Source of the DNA: Mastacembelus armatus
Lineage: Eukaryota; Chordata; Actinopteri; Synbranchiformes; Mastacembelidae
Length of the DNA: 64,000 nt
NCBI RefSeq assembly: GCF_900324485.2
Contig: NC_046650.1
Coordinates: 1,746,102-1,810,101 of the forward strand
Direction of reading: 5' to 3'
Shown in pieces: positions 32,095-44,012 of this stretch (positions are counted from its first letter, which is position 1; every line of letters begins with the position of its first letter). The notes beneath the pieces are model-generated. The model ran no database searches, was not told where the DNA came from, and saw only the letters and a program-made list of their open reading frames with translations. A program made the translations under genes and the position numbers.

Positions 32095-33600
32095 AAAATT
32101 TGTACCACATACAAACTAAACAGCAATAGTTTTTCCAGCCCACTGTGATCCTCAAAGATATACAGCTACAGCTCTACGGGTGGTGTGTGCGTCTTCCTCA
32201 ATCTCGATTATGGCGTTCCATGTATGCCCTGCCTGCTAGCATCTTACAACCTGCTGTTACGTGTTGGATTGTCTGGGGCATCTTTGTACAGCCTGCACCT
32301 GGGGTCCTGCCTGGTGTGGTAGACCCCTGGCTCTATTGATCGTGTGCTAAGGGCCAGTTCCTGTGTAGCCCCTGTGTTGTCTTTCAGTCCAGCTTTTTTC
32401 AGCCACTGGTAGGACTTTTCAATATCAGCCACTTCTTCTCTCTGTCATACTGTGCAGGGGTTTGCCCTGCCATGATGATTCTTGCTCCTCTACCTCTGCT
32501 TCAGGCTTCCATCGCTCGGAGCCATGCTCCTGCTGTATTCATGAATCTTTGCTGTATATATATACACACACATACATATATATGAATAACCTTTCTATTA
32601 TTACTATTAGTCTACTGTCCATCTTGATCTCCAGTAGCTCCACAGCTTGATCAGAGCGTGAAAAGCACAACTCATGGCAATTTCGGAGCTTTGTGTGAAG
32701 CTTTGCTAGACTCCAACATGCATATACAAAACCCACAACACACAAGCATCAGGGAGCAAATTGTACATGTTCATCAATGACATATCACTAATGTATCCAT
32801 CTCATTTATATTCAGTGTCCTTCTTATACACATTGCTTACAGATCTGCTCATGTGTTGTGGGAGGCTGTTAACAAACCCTATAAAAAGACAGAGATGGGC
32901 ATGTTATTAGTCTTTCACTGGACTAAACTCTGCCAGTGACCCCTTGAGGCTGACAATAGAAGTACCTTTAAGTGAAGGTTAAGTTTATTATTCATCTATA
33001 AAATATCTATATAAAATACAGCCTCACTACAAAGTCCATTTGAAGGCAGACCAGGTTCTTGAATGGGTGCAGTTTTCCCAGTTGTGATGAAATTCAAGAT
33101 GTTCAAACAATGTAACCATAATTTCCACTTAATAGTCTATTAATTGACCCTGTGATTTACCTAATCGTTTTTTAGAATTGTTATCACAGACAAAGTGGTG
33201 GTAACAGTTTTTTTTTACAGTTATGGTTTCATTTGCTGAAAAATACAGCTCATGCTAGTAAAGCACGGTTATGACTTTTTGTTGCTTTAAAATAGGTTGA
33301 CCAGAAGTATATTGTTATGACCTGAACAAACACTGTGGAAAACAATCTACCAGAATTTGTGACATGCACGGCTAAAGACTAAGCGACATGGGACTAAGCA
33401 GGAGGAAGCAGACAGCAAAGATGAAACCCAGCATCCATAAAGTTTAATGCCACAACATTCCACTGCATTTAAATCTGTATTAGTGATTCCCACAACATCT
33501 GTCTGCTTTCAAAATATAATGTTAGGAGCAGAAATTCTTAGGTGATGTGAGTACAATACACAGGTATAACTTCCTACAGGATATATGTGTGTGTGTGTCA
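32095..33600. other. Intergenic with a LINE fragment; no gene seen
   Basis: Apart from the LINE piece at 32190-32470 and a short TA/CA microsatellite near 32563-32582, no feature is recognised. BOLA2 transcript 3' sequence should extend leftward into about 33400-33600. Confidence 0.45.
32190..32470 (-). mobile_element. LINE remnant, C-terminal fragment
   Basis: The minus strand encodes VYHTRQDPRCRLYKDAPDN preceded by ADIEKSYQWLKKAGLKD. This is the same zinc-knuckle region as the LINE at 8100-10270. The second cysteine of the knuckle is changed to tyrosine and the frame breaks soon after, so it is dead. Confidence 0.75.
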
Positions 33601-34972
33601 CTAGGACTTCTGCTTCTCCCACTGTTCTGGTGTGAGTGTCTTCTGTTCGAAAGCGTGGATTTCTTTCAGCTCCTCGGCCAGACAGGTGTTCACCATCCTA
33701 ATGACACATAACACACAGGTTTGGAATTTACACATGGACAGCACAATGTCACTCTTGTGTTGTAGAACAGATCCATACTATCCTTTTGTTACTTTTTGGA
33801 TATAAAATGTGTCAGCATGCTTGGGGGAAATTATACAACACAACTGCAGTTCTTCTAAAACACTGGCCATAGCCTTGCATGTTCGAAATGTCACTAGCTC
33901 CAGTCCATGCATGGCCATTCTGGGAATGTCGTGTGAATTAAATGTTTACAGTAGTAAACATGCTAATGCAAGTCTGATGGTTCCTATAGTGTTTAATACC
34001 TGTGTCTCTGCAACAGTGGTTTGCCCTCAAACTGGGGAGACACCACCAGGACTTTAAAGCTGGCAGCACATCTATTAGGTGATGTATCCTCCACAACCTG
34101 GAGGAGACAAGGTGAGACTTGCTGCTGATACGGAGTTACTGGGTGAATTTAATCAGAATCATCTTTATTGAACAAGGAATTTGACTCTGGTTCACTAAGC
34201 TCTCTCTATGTACAAGAATTAAAATAAAGTTCAACTTTTTAAGACAGGAAGATAGGAGGTTTAAAATAAAGAAAGGAAAAGCAACTTCTATTGTAGTAGG
34301 AGTGCAATGATTTAACTATGAATATATATTAAATAATAATATATATGGGGGATTAATAAAGTATCTATCTATCTATCTATAAAGGTACAGATGTACAAAC
34401 ATCCATATAGAGTTTTTGTACAGTGGTTATAGCTACCACTCTAAGACAGAGTTCATGAGAGTGACAGGCTGGGGAAGAAACTAATGACTGTGATGTGAGT
34501 CCTCTAAACCAACAGGACCAGAGACTCTCGCTGCTCTACCTGGTTTCATTGGCTAAGGCCTGCTCATAGCTGAGCCAAACTCCATTCAAAAATCATTCAA
34601 TTTAGTGATGCTATAGCTATGAGTGACATATGTCCACTGGCTAAAGCTGCGCAGCATTCACGTCAAACATCAGCCTACGCCCAAAGAAAAAGAAAGAGGA
34701 ATGAAGTTAAATGCTGTGTCCAACATAAGCCTCCACCCGCGACACGAACTTTGTAGCCTGGTGAATAAACAACTTCTGTCCTTTGTACTAGCTACTTTTG
34801 TTCCACCTGCAAATGCACGAGTGCAGCCTGGCGTCTTTGTGCGCACCACAGCACCCAAAGCTACACCAAGCCTGGGAGCACCTGGCACGAACGTCAGTCA
34901 GAAACCTACCACGTGCACCGCGCCGAGCTCCTGAATGAGTCTATCCCGGATGTGATCGGATGTTACAGCCAT
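33601..34972 (-). CDS. bola2: BolA-like protein 2
   Basis: Small cytosolic partner of monothiol glutaredoxin (GLRX3) in iron-sulfur cluster handling. Three exons on the minus strand: 34910-34972, 34000-34097 and 33601-33697, joining to 85 aa, the usual family length. It starts MAVTSDHIRDRLIQELGA. The middle exon carries the BolA core (VEDTSPNRCAASFKVLVVSP, then FEGKPLLQRHR), with the family cysteine/histidine cluster residues visible (NRC in exon 2; HAFEQKTLTPEQW in exon 3). It lies head to head with SLX1, 712 bp between start codons. In human the two genes are also adjacent. Intron 1 contains LINE-like tail debris at 34140-34530. Confidence 0.95.
34140..34530. repeat. LINE/SINE tail debris with (CTAT)n in bola2 intron 1
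   Basis: Includes aatcatctttattgaacaag and ggaatttgactctggttcac, then ggattaataaagtatctatc with a CTAT array at 34363-34380, then a phrase typical of fish LINE 3' regions (gacaggctggggaagaaact). There are probably two overlapping fragments. The family is not assigned. Confidence 0.5.
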
Positions 34973-35684
34973 GTCTGCAGGAACACCAGCGGTGCTGCGA
35001 CTGAGTACATGGGGGTTACACCAGCAACCTCTCACAGTCCACTCTATGGTCGGAACACAGACGGGTTGCACCGGAAGTGTTAGAGTACTTTTGAAGCAAA
35101 CACTGTGGAAGAGCTGACCTGAATACAGACCAGGTGTAAAGTCTTCTTTTAGACGCCAATTATCACTGAGAGCTGTGTCTCCTACAGTCTTAACGATAAT
35201 TTTCAGGCACTGAGCGTGAAGGAGTATCACCGATATCATGACTGACAGAAGAATTGTCCAATTGGATTGTAGCAATGACTCGTACAGCCAATCAGATGCC
35301 GCGTTACACAAAATGCAACACCTTATTTTTTTAAACAGGCGAATCATGATTTTACTGAGAAACAAACAAAATGTTTCTAGTTATTTATGTTTAGTTTATT
35401 TATTCATTATTAGCAGAAGTTATTAGCATTAGTTATTTAATCGTTACACGTGGTATGCGGGTTTTATTGCTATTGCAGCGAGACACATTTCATCAGGCGG
35501 CCTCTGGGATCACTGCCACAAACCGTGTTTACATGCGGGCGTGAGTATTGCAGTACTACAGTATTTCCGTGAGCATGGCAGTATTAGCGGCTGCTGTTTA
35601 TCTGTCGCCTGGGTGGCTTTAACGCACACCATCTTAACTGGCTGCTCCTGTAGCGCGTTAGTCATACTGTGCTGGTTGTCTGCA
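34973..35684. promoter_or_regulatory. Divergent promoter region between bola2 and slx1
   Basis: The 712 bp between the two outward-pointing start codons must contain both 5' UTRs and both promoters unless unseen upstream non-coding exons exist. No TATA box was identified. I saw no repeat inside it. Confidence 0.55.
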
Positions 35685-37415
35685 ATGGTGGTGGACGTGG
35701 AAAGCTTCTTTGGTGTCTATATGTTGTATTGCACCAATCCTAAATTCAAAGGCCGTATCTACATCGGCTTCACTGTGAACCCCGAGCGGCGCATCGGACA
35801 GCACAACGCTGGACGGCACAGAGGGGGAGCCAAAAGAACCAGTGGAAGAGGACCGTGGTAGGACCTGGCAACCTCCTCTGCTGTCCAGCAATACACGAGA
35901 CAAACTGTGGCTGCACATAATTACTGTTATATTGTGTATCTCTGCTCTATCCAGGGAGATGGTTCTCATTATACACGGCTTTCCTTCTGATATTGCTGCT
36001 CTCAGGGTAAGGATCTGATGTGTTTTTAAATGACCCTACTTCAACTTGTCTAGCATGCAACCACTGAAGTTTTTAGTCAAATGTGTATTAATTCATTGCA
36101 TCCTGTGAAACCCCAGACACTTCAATGTTTTATTCCACAGAACACACAGTTACCAGTTGTTGTTTTTCATGTGTGAATGCTGTGGCCTAAGCACTGACAT
36201 TTGTTTCAGTCTAATTTGTGTGTCAGTGTGTGAGTGACACAGAGCTCACCGTGCTTACTCCTAGTGTTAGCTGCTGTAAACCTCAATACACACATATGAG
36301 TAAAACAGACAACTCATTGTTGATTACATTGCTTACTGTGACTTCATTCCCAGCTTGTATATGTTATCTGACTACTATCATGGTATTGTTTTTGCAGTTT
36401 GAGTGGGCATGGCAGCACCCTCACTCCTCCAGGAGACTCTCCCATGTCTCTCGCCGTGCCAGAAAGGAGTCGAGCCTGCAGTTCCACTGGCGCGTCGTCT
36501 CTAACATGCTGCGGGTAGCACCGTGGAACAGACTGCCATTGACGGCCCGCTGGCTCAAACAGGAGTACAGGTTGGACTTTGAACCCAGTCTGCAGCCTCC
36601 CTTGCACATTCCCATCGCCTTTGGCAGTGTGAGAGCTAAGAAAATGCTATCACAGTCTGCAGGAGAACAGGAGGCGATGTCCAAGTGTTTTCTCTGTAAA
36701 GGACTGGTCAAGGTAGAGACTCATTAGATGTTAGTGAGCATTTTGTTCATTTGTTTTCAAAATTTGTTGATTGACTGCATGCTGAAACTAGTCGATTAAG
36801 ACAATGTGTCCACCCACCCAGTACTGTCTGCAGCTATAGTACACTTTGACAGATACAGTGGATGAGTGGATGAGCACAAGTTTTGGTTTTGTTCTCTTGG
36901 AGTGTTAATTTTTCCACTCTATAATGTCCCACTAAAAGGTCCACACCTGTCCAAGGTCTGACCACTAAGTTTTTCAAACTAACAATCTGAAATTCACGTG
37001 CTGTGAACTAGTTGCTGTCCTTTGTTTCAGTGCAGTTAAATTCTGGCTGGCTGTTTGCTTGGTTGCAACATCTTTGTTTCTTCTTTTACCTCAGATGTCA
37101 GAAAAGCTGAGCTGTTTCCACCCGTATTGTGGAATGAGCAGTCACATGATCTGCCTTGCCAAACATTTCCTTAAGTCAGAGCCATCCCACCTCCTGCCTG
37201 TGGAGGGAGAATGTCCGGCCTGTCGTCGGTCAGTGCTGTGGGGGAGCCTCATCCGTCATAAACACGGCTGCTTCGGAGACCTGGAGGAGATCACACCATC
37301 TGCATTCCAAGTAAGTTACAGGATATTTCTGTCGTGTTCATATAGAATTTTTGCTCAACTGACTTTGTCCTCTGATTCTCCACAGAGCCACTGGGCAGAT
37401 GAACTGCAGATATGA
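35685..37415 (+). CDS. slx1b: Structure-specific endonuclease subunit SLX1
   Basis: Catalytic subunit of the SLX1-SLX4 nuclease that cuts branched DNA, including Holliday junctions, in the nucleus. Five exons: 35685-35857, 35955-36006, 36398-36712, 37095-37310 and 37386-37415, giving 261 aa. The GIY-YIG domain is N-terminal ([12 protein letters not shown], then [19 protein letters not shown]), with the family arginine in ERRIGQHN and the metal-binding glutamate in [21 protein letters not shown] follows. The C-terminal RING-like zinc domain reads [27 protein letters not shown] and [11 protein letters not shown], ending HWADELQI. No lesion was seen. Symbol usage (slx1a/slx1b) in fish varies. 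Confidence 0.95.
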
Positions 37416-39002
37416 AAGAGTGGAGTCTATGTACATTAACTTTTATGTCCGGTCAATGAACTGTGCTGTCACATCATGTGGTCAAGAGGATTATGTAGAT
37501 TATGTCCAGTGAAATATACATTTTCAAACTGAACAGATCTGTACATGTCCCACATTCTCACATGGTTCTACTACTGGGTATGTTTCATTTTTTAAAATAT
37601 AGGTATGAAGTCTGTATTTAACCATGTCTGCTTGAATATATTTGTGTAAAATTTATTTTATATCTTTAAAAATTAAACAAGACTCTTTTACATTGTGTGA
37701 AGTGCGATGTCGCAGGTACACACTATTCACTGTAATGGTAGGAATACTGATTATCCAGTGACTGGACCTTCCAGACACAGGTGTCTTTATACTACAGTCA
37801 CTTCAGACACATTCACTGCACTCAGGTGAACCCCATTTCACTATTTGTGAAACCACTAGCACCAACTGGCTGGACCTCTGTTGAAGTAGATCAGTCATTT
37901 TAACCTTTGTGCCCTGTTCAAATTCACTACCCTTTTTTTATGTTCAGGATGAAAACCTCCACTAAAATAAAATGTAAAAATATATCAGATAAATATTTTT
38001 TCAACATTTTTTGCATGAATCTGTTAATCAACTTCAGTTCTGATCAAAACTACTACATTAAAAAAACTTCCAGGATTTTAACCCTTTTTAACCCAGAAGC
38101 AATGTCACAGATTTGAGGAAGAAAAACACCTAAAATGACTTATTTTCAATATAAAAAGTGATTGTGGACTGGATATTTTTTTACCTCCTAACACAGTTTT
38201 GGATATGTCAAAGATTAGTTACAACACTGATTTTGATGCATTGTTAGTTTTTGCGCAGCATCAGATTTTAATTTTATGTATTTTAATATATTTAATTTTT
38301 TTAAACATATATTTCTATATTTTTAATTTGTTTGTCATTTATCAGTTAAAAACGCCCGAACTAAACTGGATGGATTGCATTTTTCTGTTTATTTGTACAA
38401 CATTTAGGTCCATTACTAGGGTTCACATTAAAACCCAGTATACTGTATATATATATATGGTTAAATTTACAAGACACACATTTGACATTAACATTGACAA
38501 ACACATTGACAGTCTTCTCATAATGGAACTATGCTCTAAAATGTAAAAACCATAAAAACAATTGCTAAACTTCTTTAGATTTGTTATGTTTTCATTCAGT
38601 TATTGTAGTAACAAACAAATGTTTAGGTAGGTGATTAGGTAGGAAAAAAAGAAAAAAACTATATAATTTTATTAATGTTAAAGTGTTACATTTGTTAACT
38701 TGATATAGTTATTGACTTATTGCTTAGCTGTGGGTTAATCACTCCAAATGACACAGTTGACAATAATCACTCATCAACACTTGTCCTCCTCACTGCTGGG
38801 CAGGGGATGTATGTACAGTGATCACCGGCTGCCAGGGACAGAAAACATGGAAAAGGCAAATTTTAGGCAGGCAGACTGGGTTACAACTCCAAAAATTGTT
38901 ACCAGTCTTTACAGCTTACTTGTTCTTGTGTGGCTGGTCTATTTAGATATTATTGTGGTTGTTCAGAGAACAACAGAACGGAGCTGGATGTTACAGCAAT
39001 CA
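37416..39002. other. slx1 3' UTR and AT-rich spacer; no further gene seen
   Basis: The 3' end of slx1 is not marked by a canonical AATAAA close to the stop. The nearest variant is around 37670. From about 37900 to 38700 the sequence is very AT-rich and looks repeat-derived, but I cannot name it. Confidence 0.45.
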
Positions 39003-41398
39003 TCAGCATCTACTCACCATCTTGGGAGCTGGTGTGCAGCACTTGACCACCTTGCAGCAGTAGGCAGCCAGGGTGACTGAGATGGCCAACAGTGCAGCAT
39101 GGATAAGAGCTCCCTCTGCATAAAAGTGGGAATGGGTATCCTGTACGTGGGACAAAATGGCAAAGAGTCTATTAGGATTATGTAAAGAAAGAAAAAATAA
39201 CTAAAAGATGTAAATATTAGTATAACAATACTGGCCTTGCAAAAATGACTCCATGAATGTTATAACTTACCTGAATTTTATGGCAGATTCCATCAGATTC
39301 ATGTGTGGTGTTGTCATAGTAATTAAACCAGCACAAAGATGGCAAATGTCCCATGTTAACCAGAGTACAGATCATATTAAAGACAGAGGCACCACAAGAT
39401 ACAATCTGCATCCCCAAGCAGGCTCTCAGCTGCGAAAGAAAATAACACCGGGCACAACTTTAATCACTGCTTGTCTCTGTCCACTTTATTCTGATCAGTC
39501 TTGGTTTTTCTTTGTCTTCAGGGTTAGTCACACATCACTCAGATAATCTGTCTGGACTACAACCTGGCTGTCCAAGATAGAAGAGCAACACAGCTGAATC
39601 TGACCACATATGGGTCGGGTCAGTATACTTGTATAACAAACAGCTCCACTCAGCCTTACCAAGTGACACATAGTATAGAGGAAGTGGCAAAGACCAAGAG
39701 TTGTTCTTTTTTCCTTGCAGACCGAGTTCAGTACTGTGACATAGCCGTGTTCTGGCTGACATTTTGAGATTTCCTCAGTTTCTGTTTGCTTTTCTAAAAG
39801 CAGAAGTGGCCTTGAACTGGCTCTGTCTGTACGTCACCATGTTGTCTGTTTCCTCTCCACTCAGTTAACTTACCGTTGGGACATGGAGGTTCTGTGCTGC
39901 TATAGCCACACTCCCAGCTATTATCACCTAGGAAGAGAACAAAAGCACAGTCAAAACTGTTGCTGTAATTATTTTAGAAGGTAAAGGAACAAATCAGAAT
40001 TTGAGAGTGAAATAAAATTTTAAAAACTGACAAATCCAATATGTTTTACAGTCAGCATTACAAAATATGAAAAGCAGAAAGTACCTGCTAAGTGCTAAAG
40101 TACAAAAATAAGTATGAGTAAATAAAATAATTTAAACAATAATTTCCACAGAGAATCCTTGGGCTAAGTTAGAAGTTTTTATGTTGAGAAGCCTGCTGAC
40201 ACACTTGTTTCCTTGTCTCACAATATGTTTTCCTCACTATGTGGAGCCATTTTACATCAGACACAACCCAGGGTTAATCTGAGAAGACTGATGTTCATGG
40301 CTTCATTTGGGGATAACTGTTCATGCACTTAGCCTCAACTGGAAATCAGGGTGCCCTCAGATTGCACTTTAGTGTCTGTAAATGCATCTGTTTGCTTAAC
40401 TATACCCGACACGTCAACTTAATAGTTATACACTGACAATCATACAAGTTGGCACAGTTTGACATTTTAGGGAACAGGGCATTTTGGTGTATACAGTCCT
40501 CCAAACATCCACCAGAATCACTAAGAACTATCTTCTGCAACAAGAAGAACGGATGGTCTGGTCCCTGCAGAGCCCTGCTCTCACAACATGGAGTCAGACT
40601 GGGATTGTACTGACACAGTCTACATCCACCGAACAACTGTGGCAGCTTCTCCAAGATGCTGGAACAACCTACCTGCTGGTACCTGGGTAAACAATATGCC
40701 AGTGTACAGAGAAGAACTGCTGCTAGTTTAAAGGTAAAGGGGTCACAGCAAGTACAGACCTGAATCATTTGCTTATCAGTTTGCAACATTGCCTGCAATG
40801 ATCTACTACAAACGGAGATATTAAAGCAAGGACTAAAGCAAGAATAATGCTGGAGTTATCCATGATCTTACCAGTAGAGATAAAACAAAGACGGGTATGT
40901 CTGTCTCCATAGGACTCAAGCCTTTGGCCAGAAACACAGACATGCAAATCAACTGAAACACACTCAGGCCGATTTGAGTGATCTGCAACCAACACACACA
41001 CACAGAGAATGAAGGTCACTGAATAAGTCAGCAGAATATTAAAACACACACACACACACACACATTAGAATATACCCCCAGTGCTTTGGGTTCAGCCTCC
41101 AGGTACTTCTGTTTCCTCTGGACGTTTCTCTGGAAGGTGACAGCGACCAGAGGGCTCTGAGCTGGGCTGGCACTTTCCTCCACAAACGCGGCTCCATCTG
41201 GAATAGAAAATACATTCTCGGCTTCGTGTGTTACGTTACTGACATTTAGCAGAACCAAGTCGGTGGGAAAAAAAGATCATGCTTTGTTTGTGCAGAAAGT
41301 CCGTTTGAATGCACCAAGCAGAACCCAACATCTGGATGTCATCACTCTGAACAAAGCTATGAGGTCGTGCATTAACGAAGCGCCTTTTTACCTGCCAT
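39003..41398 (-). CDS. MS4A-like (CD20/FcERI-beta type) four-transmembrane protein
   Basis: Predicted plasma or internal membrane protein of the MS4A/TMEM176 group. Six exons on the minus strand: 41392-41398, 41076-41197, 40872-40982, 39874-39927, 39271-39429 and 39003-39140, giving 197 aa. It starts MADGAAFVEESASP. The YLEAEPKALG motif just before the first membrane segment is a family hallmark. Four hydrophobic segments: ITQIGLSVFQLICMSVFLA; IPVFVLSLLVIIAGSVAIAA; LGMQIVSCGASVFNMICTLV; ALIHAALLAISVTLAAYC. An extracellular loop with an N-glycosylation site (NTT) lies between segments 3 and 4. A cysteine-rich KVVKCCTP tail ends at VSRC. AAGATG is followed by gtgagt, a good donor, so the true C-terminus could be in another exon. 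MS4A versus TMEM176 membership is not settled. Confidence 0.8.
41040..41065. repeat. (CA)n microsatellite
   Basis: About eleven CA units lie next to the donor of exon 2 in the MS4A-like gene (on the minus strand, just downstream of it). Confidence 0.9.
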
Positions 41399-42837
41399 GA
41401 TCACAAAATCTGCTAGATCTTCACGGGCGGGTGGCTTCCCTTCTTATCAGTCCTACTCCAGGGTGCAGTTCTTATGTTTTGCAACAACTTTGGTGGATCT
41501 GGGCGAGCGAGTCCCGCCCCTGTCGCTGTAACGTGACTCCTCAGTTCCTCTCAACATCAGCCTTTTGGATCGGGTGTCGTGATTGGCTGAGATAGCTTTA
41601 CTTCTCTGTTGACGATCAGAGACCTTATACTACAAGATAAAGTCATGTGCTCAAGAACAGATGTTATCAACTATATTCCAAATATGAAGAACAGCGGCCA
41701 GTTTCAGTGGCTGTCACTTATACAGATGCTAATTGTTCCTGTATAAACCCAGTATACTCTGAACTAGTGATGTATGTGCAGATCGTCTTCCTAATTATCT
41801 CCAGACTGCGACATTAGACGTAAACAACTCATTCCATTCAAAAATACAGTATAATAGCAACCAACATTTACTTTAGTAGAAGTATCAAAGTAGTCACTAT
41901 GCAGAATGGTATCTTAAACTCTTAAGACATTACACAAATTAACGTTAGAGCAACTAGTAAAGCTATTTATGAAGTTGTCATTTAATCTAATCTCCCTGAA
42001 GAGAAAGCTGTAGATCAAAGATACATACAAACACTTATCAACATGTCAGCCTTTATTAGTACAGGAAGATAAGAGCTAACAATGCTCACACACTGGATAA
42101 CTATACATACAGTAAAGTCCCTGATTTCTGTTGACTTCCTAAGTTCACAGCATCACCGGATGGACAAAGTCGAACTGCAGCTGAGAGGAGCAGCTCTGAT
42201 TCTGCATCAGTTCAATGAGTCTAGCTGCACAGCACTACTACTGTACTGTTTAAAACTACTGCACAAGTCGACAGAAACATTTAGAGTTAGTCATCATTAC
42301 TGGCTGGAGCCAATCACTAATGTCATATCCAGACCCACTACCTCACTGTTTTATTACGATGACACAGGCACATGGAGCATTTGTTGCATATTTTCATTTA
42401 ACCATGTAGATAGTTTTTGAGGATGGCTTTACTTGTGCAGGTTTTGCCATAGCTACATCCACACCAAAACACTGGTGGAGGATGCAGATATTACTCAAGA
42501 TTGAAAATAACCTTGATACTAGAGCCACAGGTGGATAAAAGAACGTCAAAGTGTCATTGACTCATGGCTGACCCACACAGATGGTCCATCTCTGTATTTC
42601 TATGAAAACACTGGCTATGTACAGCAGTAAAAAGACAATCAGTTGGAACAGCAATCAGTGCAAACAAAAGATGATAAAGATCCCTAAAAAACATCCTTAT
42701 AATTTTCCCTTTGTGCTCATTAATAATGCAAACACTCTCAGCATAATTATCTATAAAGTCAGTGATTAGATAATGTCTCTCCCTTTTGAAAAATCTAATT
42801 GTTGGAGACAGAATACAACATGATCTGATTCTTCAAC

Positions 42838-42868
<31 letters not shown>

Positions 42869-44012
42869 CAGAAGAATAACAAAACATTTGACACATAATG
42901 AGAAATCAATGGAGGAAATTTTGCTAAGACAGATGTAAAACAGATGATTTGACTCATTTCCAATTCCACTGCTGATTGAGAGAATAATGTGGAGAAATCA
43001 ATATTAGCCTTGTCAAAAATGTTACATTACTGACCACAAAGAGATTACCTGTCTATTGGTGGAAAACATAACCTAACCCGATTCTGATGAGACATTTTGG
43101 TCAGTTTTTACACACATGCATGATGTCAGTTTGTCACTATCAGTATCATAATTTTAGTGTCCCATTATGTGGATATTGTTGCAGAGGTTGATGAGAAGAA
43201 TATTCTTTTTGTAACTTTGTCTCTGGCATAAACATTCTCATAAAAATGGTTACTGGCATGTAGCATTGGCTTTCCAATGCCTATATGTATAGAGCCTGCA
43301 GTGTTCCACTGGGTTAATAATACAAAAGCTATTATAAATTAATCAATTACATTTACATTTAAATGACAAACAAACTCAATATAATTTAACAATTGCTAAT
43401 TCTGTTTCTTGTTTCACAAAATGACTTTCATATATTCCATCACAGAATGCATTACTTTTTATAAGAAATTTGCAGTTTTCATTTTGTCTTAATTTCAGTT
43501 TTAATAATGTGATTTAGTGCTTTCATTTAATCTCAAGTGAACAAAAACTTCAATCTAAAGTCTGAGCTCGATCTGCTATGGTATATGTTTAACTGAATTT
43601 AATGTTTAAATTGTTTTTGCAACTTGAAATGCTACTTATTTAAATATCAATCTAAACACTCTTGTGATGGCATATGTAAGAGCAAAACATAAAATCTAAA
43701 TCCGTTTGTTTCAGGTTTACAATTCTAATTCAGCATTAAAAATTAGAACAGACAATTTGGCAAATTTAATGATCATACTATTTATTCTTTACTTTAAACT
43801 TCTCAAAGTGCTAGTTTAATTCATTAATTAATAACTTTCAAAATGTATCAAGTGGCTACTTTGGCCTCCATTCTATGTAACCTCTAGATGAAACACTGTT
43901 GTCTAAGAGCAAATGGACAGAAAAATGGCAAAGGAAAAAATTACACTTCAGTGGAACTGTTTTTTAACCCACACCTCATCGACTTTGGTGTATCAGTATC
44001 TGGCCAGACCCC
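41399..44012. other. Spacer between the MS4A-like promoter and the cd68 3' end
   Basis: No additional gene recognised. A 27-28 base A run lies at about 42839-42866. The cd68 transcript ends somewhere in the right half. TTTATT at 43781-43786 is AATAAA on the minus strand, about 230 bases past the stop, and is a candidate poly(A) signal. Confidence 0.5.
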
